Shown here one piece after another: positions 23,693-36,350 of a stretch of DNA of 64,000 nucleotides. Within the stretch, counting starts at the first letter, position 1. Each line of letters starts with the position of its first letter. Under the pieces are notes generated by a model. That model was not told where the DNA came from and ran no database searches. It worked only from the letters and a program-made list of their open reading frames with translations. Both the position numbers and the translations under genes were made by a program. The stretch comes from Marisa cornuarietis (Eukaryota; Mollusca; Gastropoda; Architaenioglossa; Ampullariidae), in NCBI GenBank assembly GCA_004794655.1, contig SMMW01000585.1, forward strand, positions 4,723,501 through 4,787,500, written 5' to 3'.

Positions 23693-25584
23693 ACCCCGAG
23701 GTTACCCCCCTCCCCCCACCACCAACACCACCACCGCACTACAGTCGGGCGGCGAGAAAAATAAATAATCCAAGCACATGCTTCATCTTCTTGTTGATAC
23801 CAGGGTTCAGAGGTTCCAGCTGCACCCATGCATTTGGTGCACATTGGTAACGGCAGATTTACTACGTAATGCGTTACACCAATTACAAAAGTATGAAGCG
23901 AAACCATCTGACATTGTTTTCCTTCTCTTATGTGAACATTGACCAAAAAACGAACCCCCTTCCTCTTACCTAAAAAAAAAGAAAAAAAAGAGAGACAAAT
24001 TCATGGCACGAAGAGGTTTGAAGGGTCGGCGCCAGACAACAATGTTGATGCAAAACTTGTTCAGTTCGCCGTGCACTGCACGCACTCCTAAAAACAAACA
24101 TGCGCGTAGATAGCTTCCGGTTCTACTCACTTTTGAGCCCGCGATGCAACATCTGAGGGAGAGAAGGGGGCGGAGCGGAGGGAAACTTTTCTCTCCCGTC
24201 AGCGGAAGTGATGCGCAAAAGCAGTGAGGGTCTTTTTAGCCAAATTACTTCTCCTGGCACAAAGCCCATACCTGCATTTTCGGGGGTGGTGACTGTGGTG
24301 GGCTGAAATGTCAAACTTAATCGGTGCCTAGAAAAAAAAGGAGATAAAAAAATATTATCCGACATAAAGGTGTCACCGATGAATTTTTTTTTTTTTTTTT
24401 TTTGCAGAAGATTTTTACATTTAAGCGTAATGTCCATGAGCTATGCTCTAAGAACTCCAATTACAGCATTCAGTCCCTAGCTAAAGGCATAATTCTTCCA
24501 CTATGCATTGTTTGTTGTTGTTGCTTAACACCGTGTCAGCAGCTAATGCCATATCTCGGCGGAGGCTTCCAACAGGAAGCGGTAATTGCTTTCAGCACAT
24601 GAGAACAAGGCAATAAAACCTGTTTGACACACGAATCACAAAAGGAGTGGGCAGCATCAGGTCTGGCAGAGGGTGTTAAAAATGTGGCAACGTTGGTCAG
24701 AAGGCAGTCAGCTGCAGTCTCGTAAAAACTGACACTTTGCTGCCTGCCGTTGACATTCTCAGCCACCGTTTGCGACAGGCTGCTGCTGCTCTTCTTTCAA
24801 AGGTAGCGTGACCCAGGCAGGTATTTTGCATCGTGGGACCTCTGATATTTACAGAGTGTGTGCGGACACCACACTTGAAGTGGTTGCTTGGAAGTACGGT
24901 AGTGTGTAGCTTTCTTTCTTTCTCTCTCCCTCCTCTCTTTGTCTTTCCATCTCTTCTGCCATCTTCCCCTCGTCACACTCTCTCTAAATATACATTCTTT
25001 CTTTAAACAAAAAAAAACTATTTCTAGATCTGTGAAATTAAAATTTAAAAAACTGGTTACTCGAAAAAGGTAGAGGATGAGACCTTTAATCTTTCTCAGC
25101 CCTTTAGTCCCACAAAAGTTAAGACTGTCCAAAAAAAATTTTAGTCAAACACTAAGGTTTGTTTTACAGATGTCAATAGCAAGGTGTTCCTTTAATACAC
25201 CACAGATTGTATAAAAACATGACAAATATTTTTTTAGAATGCATTGTAAAGGCGAAGTAAATATTGTGCGGGAGTGCTTTCCCCTGTTCTCACTGCGGAG
25301 GTGTCGGGCATATCTCGTGACTAAGGCGCCTCTCAACCTTTGTGACATGGCACTTAGGAGCGAAACGAACCTCCAGGGATTAGAGAGCTGAAGGGCGAAC
25401 AGCAGTAGTTGACAAACTTTAGGCTTGCTAGTACAATGGGTTTATCGGGAGACTTTGGAATGAAGATGGCGAAAAGTGACTCTCTTTGCTCCAAGACTCT
25501 TTTTTTATGTGTGTGTGTGTGTGTGGTTAAGAATGGTGAGCACTTGCACTTCCATCTTCGTACAGAACACATACACGTGAACAC

Positions 25585-25624
25585 CTCTCTCTCTCTCTTT
25601 CTCACTCACACACACACACACACA
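25585..25624. repeat. (CT)n(CA)n compound microsatellite
   Basis: CT run, short CT/CA-mixed link, then CA run. A separate GT run lies at 25508-25525. Confidence 0.95.
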
Positions 25625-28017
25625 CTGTTATCTGTTGCTGCGATTCTCTTGAATTTTTTTCTGTAATAAACCAGTCAAGCTCTGTACACAGTGACACGAC
25701 CTTCCTAGCCCCAGGTGTTTAGGACAGTCTCGTGAACATCTGTACTGTCTCAAATCTGTCACGGTGACAGGGACTGCGGAAGGGTGCACTGAACAACAGT
25801 TACTGAGCAAGTGGCTACATACACAGATGATCTACATTCACTGCAGATACGCTCGCCATAACAAGTTTGGTCTGGCAGAGATGTCACATTTGTCGTCGAG
25901 AGACAGAAGTACAGGTCGCACAAACATGCTGCGGCCCTTTTACGGCGGACGAGGTAACCTGTGCTGCAGAGCGAGTATCGCTCAGCCATGGAGCCACTCT
26001 CATTAAGTGCGAGCATGACGGGAACGAGTGTTAGCTGCGTGTCTCGTTAATTCGTCAGCGACGTTGACTGCCACACAAGCGACGCCCAGATTCGCGACAA
26101 TAAATGTCACCCATCGCCTTTCTCGCTTCTTTCATAATTTGTTACTTTTTTCTCCACCCCTTCCCTCGCTCACCCACTGCTCCCCACCCTACGCTGCTCA
26201 CTCAGCATCCTATAACAGGACCTGTTCGCAAAACAAAATAGCTAAAGTAAAAAAAAAACCACCACCTTAAACTCGGCTTCTCTTTTCGTCAGTGTAAGTC
26301 TTTGCAGTGTGGACTTCGTTAAGATACTAAAATACTATAAAGAGGTGTTGGGAACTTTTTCACTGGGGATTAGTAGCAAAACATTTGAACAGCGTGAGTT
26401 TTTTTTCTACTTTTTTGAGGTTTATAGATCTTTCGGGAATACCTCAAGAAAAGAAGTAAGAAACGGGAATTTAGTACTAACACTTCACCTAAAGACAGAG
26501 AATAGCATAACATCTTACTTACGTGTACAACGGACTAATAGATGTGATGTACTAAGTACGTGTCTTAAGATCTCACTTCCCACCCGGCTAATGGTCCCTG
26601 AACAGACCCACGAGATTCTCGTTTGTTGGGTATCACGTTGGAGACGTTAAAGCAACTTAAATAACAGTTCATCTGCCGCATGTCGACTTTTCGGCTGTCC
26701 AGCTTCTCCGATGGCAGCAGTGGATGTCCTGTTCCTCTGATATCGACAGTCATCGTGGTGATGTGCTATAGAGACAACTGACCAATATCCCTTGAGCGTT
26801 CATAATCGACAATCTAGAACTCGTGTGTGTGTGTGTGTGTGCACGCGCCCGTGCCCCAGGAATTAGTTTAGAAGTGACATCAAACTAGCATGACCTTTGA
26901 TACTGGAGCTGCTTCAATACAATGATGTTATTCTCTTGTGACATGGGCTACCGACTTATTTCAGTCGAGCGACCTCAGATGATAAAGACCCGTGCAGTGT
27001 CCTTTTACTTTCTTCATTTCACAAACGTCTCAAAAGAAATAAGCTGAACGAACAACAATGTTCTCACCATTGTAGCCTTTCGTTCACTTGAACGAAGCAC
27101 TTTTTCTAGCGTTTTGTTCTGTTGTTTTTGCTTTTGACGAACAACAACTAAATAAAACAAAAGAGGAAAAAAAAGAGAAGAAGACGTCACCAAGGAAGGT
27201 GATCAGTGATGGGATCTACGTGATGTCTGCTTCCGGAAAACGACCATCTGGAAGCTTGTAGTGAGGTCGATGTCGAACAAACCCTCTCGGCTAGTTCAAG
27301 GCAAATATCCAGACGGAGACAGCGCTGGAGTTTTCCTGCACATTGGCTATTGTTCAGGCTGGCGCGTGAGGCGGGGACCTTGTCCTCCTCGTTCGCGAGC
27401 ACACCAAGGGTACATCACGTACGACTCTATACCGAGACGGCCTCTACAAGGGCGCCGGGTGTAAACAAAAACTTGTGTTTTTGCCTGTGAACGCCAGGAT
27501 AGTGAAAGCCTTCTGTAAACTAGACACGTTGGTATGACACAGAGCAGCATGTGTGGTGACAACATGCTGACCTGACATGCAGGCGTTGCGTCAATCTCCT
27601 AAAAAAAAAACCCCAGGTATTTCGGGCACGCGCAGGTGGAGATTGTAAAAGCACCGCTTTGAGGTGAGGAAACACCTGTATCGCTTCTACTTCATCGTTA
27701 GTTTCAAACCAAGGCCGCGTGCACCCGTCAAAGCGCGGGAGGTTTTAATCTGACGTCGTGGCGAGAGCTAAGGAGGAGGTATTTGACGAGGGCGGAGTAG
27801 TGAAGACAAGAGGCACTCGAGTTGTAATCGGCACCCAGAGAATTGTTATTTAAAGGGTACTACTTCGGTGTTAACCGGCTGCAAACTTTGCCCGTCAAAA
27901 ACGCGACCAGATAGGTTGGAGTCTCAGGGTGGGGTAGCTGCTATCAACGGTGTACCCGTGCTTCCACCTCACCTGTTCATGCTCTCCGCGCATTTTTCGA
28001 ACAGTACAACTAAAGAA

Positions 28018-28245
28018 TGACGAAGCGAATAGTCGAATGGTTGGAACACTTGTGTTCGAACCCGAGGGCGCGATTCCCGTGTGCCGCAGTAAACAGCCGA
28101 ACTTTCCCTCATCTTCCCACCCTCTTGACCCAGTTATCGGGAATGGGTACCCGACTCAGTAGAGGGTTGAGGAAGGGGAAGGGAGAGAATATGGGCACCG
28201 TTCTCACAAAGGGCTGGCTCCGAGAAAAGAGCGGTCTCTAGCATC
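28018..28245 (+). mobile_element. tRNA-derived SINE (probable)
   Basis: A degenerate A-box-like segment (GAATGGTTGGAACAC) is followed by a B-box-like GGGCGCGATTCCCG and then a G/A-rich tail (GGGAATGGGTACCCGACTC and beyond). The head-plus-tail layout fits a tRNA-derived SINE. The boxes are imperfect. Confidence 0.5.
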
Positions 28246-31200
28246 TCACTATGAATGACCAAAAGGAAAGAAGATTACTGAATGCAACTTAAATAGTGTG
28301 TTGATATAATGCCACTAATTTACCTTCAACAAAGAGATGGCGGGTAGGTATATTTCAATAAACTGCCACGGCATCGCTATAAAGCACATCTGTCCGTTTC
28401 TCACCTTCTTGCTGAATCGGGGAGCGTAACTTTCATGTATTTATGGCAGGGTTTATGAAACGATTGATGGTGCGGTGAAGCTAGGTATCTGCTATACCTA
28501 TTTCTAAAAAAATGTTTTATGAAAAGAAAAATCGTCAACGTTCCCTCTGTGAAGGCCGTCTTTAACCGGACGAACAGCCAAGCTTTCGAAATGACTCCTC
28601 TTAGGTCTTTGACACAATCTTCCCATCACCAGCTAATTTCCAGCACTGTTTCTGTTTTCCTTACACTCACTAGTTGATTTTAATTTCTTCCTGCAAACTC
28701 TGACAATATCCTGATTGTTTAGCGTTCGTTATGACGATGGAAAACAATTCATACATCACGAGAAGCAAATCTGAAACATTTTTTTTTATTTCTCGAATTT
28801 TATGAAGTAGTCAAACTCACTTCAGTCACCTGGTCAGGAAAGTATTACCTCTGGGAAGGCTCAACTAGCACCAGGCTCACAGGTCAAAAGGTCAAGTTGA
28901 CGTGTTGCCTACCGAGACAAATGAAGGCTAGCGATGAAGTCGGCAGCGTTCGATCATCTAATGTACCTACTTGTACAAGTGGCTGTACCAATGGCAGACT
29001 GCGAGGCCATGACGTCAGAGAGGTATCACAATGCGTCACACATAAAGTGTTTGCGTACACGGCGCCAGCTGCGACACGACGGCCGATAACTTAGCGGCCA
29101 TTAGGGTGTGATAACTCTAGATTAGGCGGCATTGATCGCAGTTTAGCCGCTTGGTTCTTGTCACCCAGTTCTGATCTCATGAAACAGCTCTGATTTTGTT
29201 TGCAGTCAGTCATATTTCTCGGTTATTTATTCATCTTTCTTGTTTACTTATTCAGTTATCGGTTATAAAATTATTGTTCAACCACTTTTCTCAGTTATTT
29301 ATTTTACCGCCTAAATGACACTGTCTCATCTTTTTTTTTTTTTTTTTTTTTTTGACGAGTCCTCTCGCAGGTCAGCAGACAGGTAACTCTGATAAGAAAG
29401 GGCAAGGAGACGGAACTGCCCGAAGATGCTTTCCCACACTGATCGATGTCCAGTTTTGCCGCGAGCAATCATAACAATCACCTTAAGTACTCAGCAGTCT
29501 CCACCAAGCGTAACGAAAAATGTTAAAAACCTTAAACGAGCTTGATAATTTGCAGTTATGCCTGCTTTTTACGAGTGCCTGCTAGCTAAATCGCCGCAAA
29601 CAAAACAAAAATTCAGTATTTACGAGCCACTACGTCAATGATTTATCTCCAAGATTTATTAACTCTGGGCAATACCTGTTAGCTACTGACGGGAGAAAAA
29701 AGATGAAATAAGTGACCACCAAACGAGCATCCTTTAAGGTCGCCGAGGGCGATGTATGCCGGCTACCGTCGTGACTTTGAAAACATGCTTTTACGACTGC
29801 ATTTCTCAAGTGCTTGTCTGCATGCTCGTGCCTTTCCCCCTAGAGGAGGCTATTTTTGATCCGTGCGAACAAGTGGATAATTATTCAGGCAGGGTTATTT
29901 TCTATGTATTTATGCGTGTGTTTACACACGTAGGCACCCTTGGTTAAGAGCCCGGGCAATCTCTCCTATCAGTACTTCACATGCAAATCGTCACCACCCT
30001 ATCTTTTTGGCCTGTGGTAGTCACTGAACAAGATGCTGTGGGCTACTATACCGATATCGCGATATTTCTTCTCACGTCTTACATACTATTTAGCAGGGCG
30101 AAGACATCAAGATGTGAACCGCTCTGTCACATAAGCCCATACCATATGTGCTGCAAGATCAGACTAGTGAAACTTTACTAGAGATACGTCTGAAAGCTTT
30201 ACACATTTTAAGAAGAAAACACCATGGAACGTTCGAGACAAGGAGAGCTACAGCAGTAAGGTGATCCGGGTCTCTGGCTCCACGCCTGAGTGGTCATGTG
30301 CTTATGTTGACTGAACTGAAGAAGCTCCGACGCAAACAGGCGCAGGCCATGTATTCTCCCCCCAACCCCCAACCCCCTCCCTATCCTCCATAACCCATGC
30401 ATGGTTCTGTCTACCCGTAGTAATACCCGCTACCCGCGACAGCATGTCTGGCGTGTATATTGACTCATCTCCTCGTAAACATCTCGTCAGAGGCGCAGGT
30501 AGTCGGGGTCGCTGAAGGTCTTACGGGGACATGGGTGGTGATGGTGACGGTGTGTGTGTGTGTGTGGGTAAGAATGATATTTAAAATCTTTTGCTCACTT
30601 TCGTAACACCTACTAGTAGTATTGTCAATGCTTGTTTTAACCCCTTGCAGGAAATGGTAAGAAATGCATATCCATATCTCACATTAGAACAGGGAGGCAG
30701 AGGCCAGTCAATGCATAACCGGTAGCACACCTCAGCATCTCGTGAGCACAGCTCAACACTCCCTAGACACTCCTAATCACCATTTGACAGGACCAAACGT
30801 CTTATGTTAAAGAAACTTCAATCGCAAAAGCTCAACCTGTCCTAATCAGTAATGAATAGGCCACGTGAATGTTCACGGCATGTGTGAACGGGTGAGATCA
30901 GATCACAATCCATATCAAGGATAATTATTTTCAGGCATAATAATTCTAGATAATAATGACTCACTGGAGCCAGCTGCTCAGCTCCATTTAAAGACACGTG
31001 GACTAAGTCTATCTTCTCAGTACGGAGTTAGTGAGCACAAATTGTAAGTGTGGCTGAGTTTAAAGTTAGGATTAGGGTTAAGAACAAGTTGGATGAACAC
31101 GTATAACTTGGATAAACGTGTCGAGAGTAAATGTCAGGTTGAGAATTAGAACAAACCGTTGCTGTTTCTGATATAAACGTGTCAGGGGTTAATGTAAGGA

Positions 31201-31985
31201 TCGAAGGCTGGAACACTAAGGATATATATATATAGTGTGACGACCATTTGTGGAACCTGGCAACCAGAAGAGGGGAGACCAGGTCACAAGTCAGAGCGTA
31301 CACACGTGATAGGAGTCAAGGGGAGCTCAAGACAGCACGCACCATTAACTCGTGGCCAGATTTCCACAATGTGGCAAGAAAAGCTCTCAGTAAGGAGTGA
31401 CGAGGCAAGGTTTAAAAGGCTGGGTCGAAGGAGTTGGGGTGGTGGGGTGGTAGGGGATAGGAGAAGAAGCAGTCGCTACTCGTATGTGTGTGTGTGTGTG
31501 CTCGGTAAGACCGTACAACAGCTTAGGCAGTGCGATGGAACAGCTGCACACAGGTGTCTAATTACACCCATCAAATCCCTGGTGGCGGTACGACGCCGAG
31601 CCGATAGTGAGGGCCCCGAAGGGCCGTCTTTGCTTTCAAACCGACCAACGTCTTTGATACCTTGGCTGTCTTGGCTAACAATTCTAGACACCCTTGTAGC
31701 GGATGGTGACTGCACAGCTAGACCTGTCAGTTTAATATCCATTGCTGTGTCTGGCCAGGTGTTTGTAGGTCAACAGTCTCAGGTAAGATTTCCATTTAAA
31801 AGGTGAGAGCTGGTGGCAAACTTTGTGTGATGTGCACAAAAGATGGCTGTGCACTCACAATGGGGTTTTTTATGGCAGACTTCAGACAGAAGAAAAGAGG
31901 ATTCCACTTGCAACATTAACTAATGTGCGACATGTCTGTAAGTGTGCGTGCGTGTGCTAGGATTTGCTGACGAATGATAACATTG

Positions 31986-32009
31986 CGTGTGTGTGTGTGT
32001 GTGTGTGTG
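31986..32009. repeat. (GT)n microsatellite
   Basis: About twelve GT units. Similar shorter runs occur at 30550-30567 and 31484-31500. Confidence 0.95.
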
Positions 32010-33559
32010 GTCGCATGCCTCTCGAGTTACAACTCTGATTAGGACATTTTTCACATTGCTGATAAAGTGATTTAAAGTGAAATCTGCAAAGAAGGAAGGA
32101 AGGAAGTGTCAAGTTTCCCATGTTTCATGTGCCAGCATCTAGCGAAAAAAAAATGCATGCACTGGGCGCACTTTTTTCTCTGCACTTGAAGATCTCGAAA
32201 ACAAACAAAAAGAACATGCTGGGATGAAAAGCTATTTTTAGAATACCTCCACTGCTTCAGTCGATAAGGCGGATTTCTCCAACGTCTCTTGCATAAAAAG
32301 AAGAAAAAAGGAAAGAAAGAAAAACACTGTGGGTGGGGTTCGGGTTCTTTACCACTACAAACTTTTTTACTCAGTCTAGTGGGGGCAAAACCCGATACAC
32401 ACCTGTGTGAAAAGCTGTATTTCTCTGTGTCCGACCCGAGCAAATATGAGGACCCTCAAAAAAGAAAGTGCATGTTGTAAAGCATCAAATGAAGGCATTG
32501 ACCATCGCCAGGTTGATTCTCATGTACCTAAATTTATCCTGTGGGAACTTGTGTTCCCCATGAGGTCATGTCACAAGAAGTTGACCTGAGTCATGGACGG
32601 ACTGATTTTCTCTGGAACTGTATTAACGAAAGATTTAGACAAGCTATTCTGCCGAGACTAAGACTAGCGAAGCATTTAAGCCCGGACCTTTAGTGGACAA
32701 AGGTGTCCATGGCGGCCTGTTTAAACTTGGGAGTAATGAAAAGTGTTTGCTGAAGTAAGCGGTCCAGTGGCTGAATAGGGTGTTTTCTTGTATTTTTCAG
32801 GGGGTACTTTTTTCTCTTTTGCTATCATGCTTTCAATACATATTTCAAAATTTGCGAAAGCACGGGTGTGTCAGAAGTAACTCTCGTTCTAAAGGCTTCA
32901 CCTGTACGGCGACCTCTGCAGACAAAGGTGATCATCCCACCACCTGCATGTTCACTCGCAAAGGTCCCCGATTCTAGCAACAGTTTTAAAAAGGGTAAAG
33001 TTGTAGCTGGTGGTTGTAGACCAGAGACGATCTACATCGTTACACTTCTGCTTGATGTATAGTGCATTTGCAGGTGTCTGTAAAACCCTCGCTAAAGGTT
33101 TCGTTCGTCTTCGATAAGCGGTTTAGGAAGGAGAGCATCCACGCACCATGTGTACACTGTGTTAGTCAAGACGGCGGACCGGACCGCTGACCTCCGACCC
33201 CTCACGACGTCGCACAGCGTGACGGCTGCCGTCGACGCTCGTTGCCTCTTTTTTTTTTTTGTGGAGGAGGGAGGAGGAGGAGAGGTCCTTCGGTGAAAGC
33301 GACGCCTACCGCAGCCGGGGAGCACAAGTTCTTCCTCGGCCCGGGAACAGGCGACAACTGTCGACCTGGGAAGACTGACCCTGTGCTGGCTGGAGTCAAC
33401 GCAAGAGAAATCCGCCTTAAGCCCGTTTCGCACTGTGCGACTTCGTCAACAGCAGCGGATCGTCAAGCACTCGCCCCAGGCATTAGCACCCAACTTCTTT
33501 AATTTCGGCCCACATGCTCGTTGCCGAGGAACGGTTTTCATAAAGTGACTCCCGCATCC

Positions 33560-33694
33560 AGCTAAAGAGAAGCCGCGGACGAGAGAACAAGAACAACCTG
33601 TTTATTGGGTAGGCCATGAGCCCATTCCAATGGGGAGATGACATCCATGAGTATAGTATTAAAAGAGCTAAAGAGAAGCCCAGGACGAGAGAGA
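33560..33694. repeat. Direct repeat pair, spacing 106 bp
   Basis: AGCTAAAGAGAAGCC is followed by two differing bases and GGACGAGAGA, at 33560 and again at 33666. The second copy runs on into a (GA)n tract. Confidence 0.8.
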
Positions 33695-33989
33695 GAGAGA
33701 GCGAAAAAAAACACTGTCTGCCGAAGATACATTCTGGAGGCCAAAGCTCTTTACCGACAGTTTTAATCGACTTTTCCAATTGTAGAAAATGATCGGACTA
33801 GTAACTGACAAAATGTTTGATTCGCCGTGGCGAACGTTCGATGACATTCTTGCGAAATACGTGCCTTACTAATACTTATATAATCTCATTTTCATGGCTA
33901 AAAACATCATATTTGTCTGACAATTCGTTCAAAAGAATCCGGCAAATACGTGCGAAAGAGTGGTGGGTGCATGCAAAGGTGTACATGGT

Positions 33990-33990
<1 letters not shown>

Positions 33991-34025
<35 letters not shown>
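33991..34025. repeat. (CT)n(CA)n compound microsatellite
   Basis: Seven CT units followed by about ten CA units. Confidence 0.95.
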
Positions 34026-34026
<1 letters not shown>

Positions 34027-36044
34027 TACGGGGGGGAAAGGGGGGGGGAGAGAAACAGTGTATCAGCTCAACACGAAAACTTCTCAAAAGCTAACATTAT
34101 TGAAAATAGTGGGTGGGTCATGGGAACAGCGAACGTTAGCAAGCTGCGAGGTGAAATACGAACTACTTCTGCGAGGAACGTACAAGGGAGACGTCGGTCG
34201 TGTGGCCTTCCACAAGCATGCACATTGTCTGCGCCGTCTCCGATGGATGGGAGCCTGTAGGTAAGACCTTCGCGCGGACAATCATGATTAGCATGATAAT
34301 TTATGTGATCACGCGCACAAAGGACCGCCAGAATGGTGGGTGTCGTGAAGGCGGTGTCCCGCCACGTCTTGGAGATGGGTCGAGCCCAGGGAGGATGACA
34401 CCTTCATTAGCATTCAGCCGGCTACGCCCGACCCTTCTCACTACGATTAACCACATAATTTGAGGCACTCGCAGCACTCAATAGCCTCGTGCGTGTGTGT
34501 GTGGAAATAGCAAAGCTGCGTTGTCGAATTCCATCCAACATCTGCTAGCATCTCTCTTCCAAAACGATATTTCATGAAGGAACAAACGGGTTCTTGAATC
34601 TCTTTAACCCAAGAATCTCACGTGCATGCGTGTCACAAAAACGTTATAGTGTTGGCTTCCTTTCCTTCAATACAGTCTGTGGGGGGGGGGGGGTGAGACG
34701 AGGGGAGAGTAGTAGGGGATTCTGATCACATGCTCCACCTGCCGCCTGTTTTTATTTCTGAAACAGATGAATATTTTCAACGAAGACAGCACCGGGAGGG
34801 ACCACCCATGATCTGACGAATTTCGTCACAGCGCACTGCACGCTCAACAGGAATTTAAAAAGAAATTGTAGATAATCCCATAATCACTTGATATGACGCT
34901 AGCGCGTATAACTTTGATAAAACGAATCTCTGATTGTATTTTTTTTTTAGGATAAAGGAACTGCTGCTTAAACAAATACGCTCTTCGAAATAAACTAGCT
35001 TTTTTTCCAATCTTGCAGACTCCTCGGGCACGTGTCCACAAAAGTAACATTGCACAAAAATTGCACAACTCCATGCCGAATAAAATGGCCACCAAAGGCT
35101 TGGCAACGTCTCCTGACTGGTCGGCAAGATTAATATCTGCTTGCATGTGCGGTCGAGCCACTTGTCTTTCCCACGATCGTAGCAACGAAAGCGTCATGAG
35201 TATGAGCACGAAGGGTGGAAGCAGTGGAATGTTCGGCCAGTTACAGGTGGAGTTCGTCTTTTCAGTTCTTTACTGTCGTCACTTCTCTTTCACGGGCCAG
35301 GCACATTCAAGCACGACAGGTCTTCACGCACGAGGGATCAGCGGGCCTTCGGTGCATGAAGGAAAACAGGCGGTCGTGTGCGCCGTTATCGCGACATAAT
35401 CCCTGAACCTTTGACCTTAGCAGCACGTGCTTACACACCTATGGCGACTGTTGTGGCTGCACGTAGGACATCGTTCTCCGTCAGGCTGCACGAGCCACGT
35501 GGTGACGTAAACAAGGGTCTAATTGCTAATCGCGCACTTTGACTGACAATGAAGTTCACACTGGAACAAGATGGCAGGAATGTCTCAGCTGGGGATTTAA
35601 TTAGTTGGTGATAGGATGCGGCAGTTTAAAGTAGACTTTTACTTATTCACTTTGTCAAAGTGAAAGCTGAAAACTTGTGGCGTCTTTTTACTTGGTACGA
35701 GTTGATCGAATTCCATTGAGCTGTGTGTTAAATGACCTCAAACTTGTTTTCAATAATATTTTAATATTTTAAGCCACTTAAGTTTATTAGCAGTTCTGCG
35801 CTTTATCCTTTGTAAGCGCAAGTTCCAGCAGAAATATGAAATCGACATTATATCAACGAATTTCTTAAGGGTCTCGAGGTAAGCGAACGGTCCAATAGCC
35901 TATGGGTTGTTGGGAGTAAGTGGTCCACTGGGTCAAGGCTGTCCCTTTCCTTCCGCTGTCCTTTTTTTTTTAACTTTCACTCATCAATCAGGTATCCATT
36001 AGCTGACTGGTTGTGGTTGGAGAAGGAAAGTAGTTTGCAGTCAC

Positions 36045-36103
36045 AGGCTCAGGATTCGGTGACCTGCACTGTAGACGAACTTTCTTACCACGGCGCCTCC
36101 CTG
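36045..36103 (-). mobile_element. tRNA-derived SINE head
   Basis: On the minus strand, GGCGCCGTGGTAAGA resembles an A box and GGTCACCGAATCC a B box about 35 bases on. The layout resembles the 23.6-kb fragment and may be the same family. Confidence 0.55.
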
Positions 36104-36234
36104 AAAAGGATTACGATTTTGTCTGTTTTCACTTAATGAAGACAGATTGCTGTCGCCAACCTCAGGCGCCGTGGAGGTGAGCATGAGTAACAAATATTTC
36201 TTGTTTATGTCCGTCCCGTCTTCATCCAGTCGCA

Positions 36235-36350
36235 CGCAGCACGCGCATTCAATCAAAGCGCACGCTCCGCGGGTTCAAGTTCTCTCCCATCCACCCCCCC
36301 CCCCAAGTCTGGTGCCGCGGCTCTTAAAGGGCAACACAAGCGCTTGAAAT
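36235..36350 (+). mobile_element. tRNA-derived SINE fragment
   Basis: AGCGCACGCTCCGCG followed by GGGTTCAAGTTC is a good tRNA anticodon-arm to B-box segment. The A-box side is degraded. A C-rich run and a short unique tail follow. Confidence 0.5.

Noticed and set aside
31060..31085. TTAGGG-like telomere motif
   Set aside because: Only a single unit is present. No interstitial telomere array.
31237..31806. 189-codon plus-strand open frame
   Set aside because: It begins at GTG, runs through a (GT)n microsatellite that codes a V-C-V-C string, and shows no family motif.
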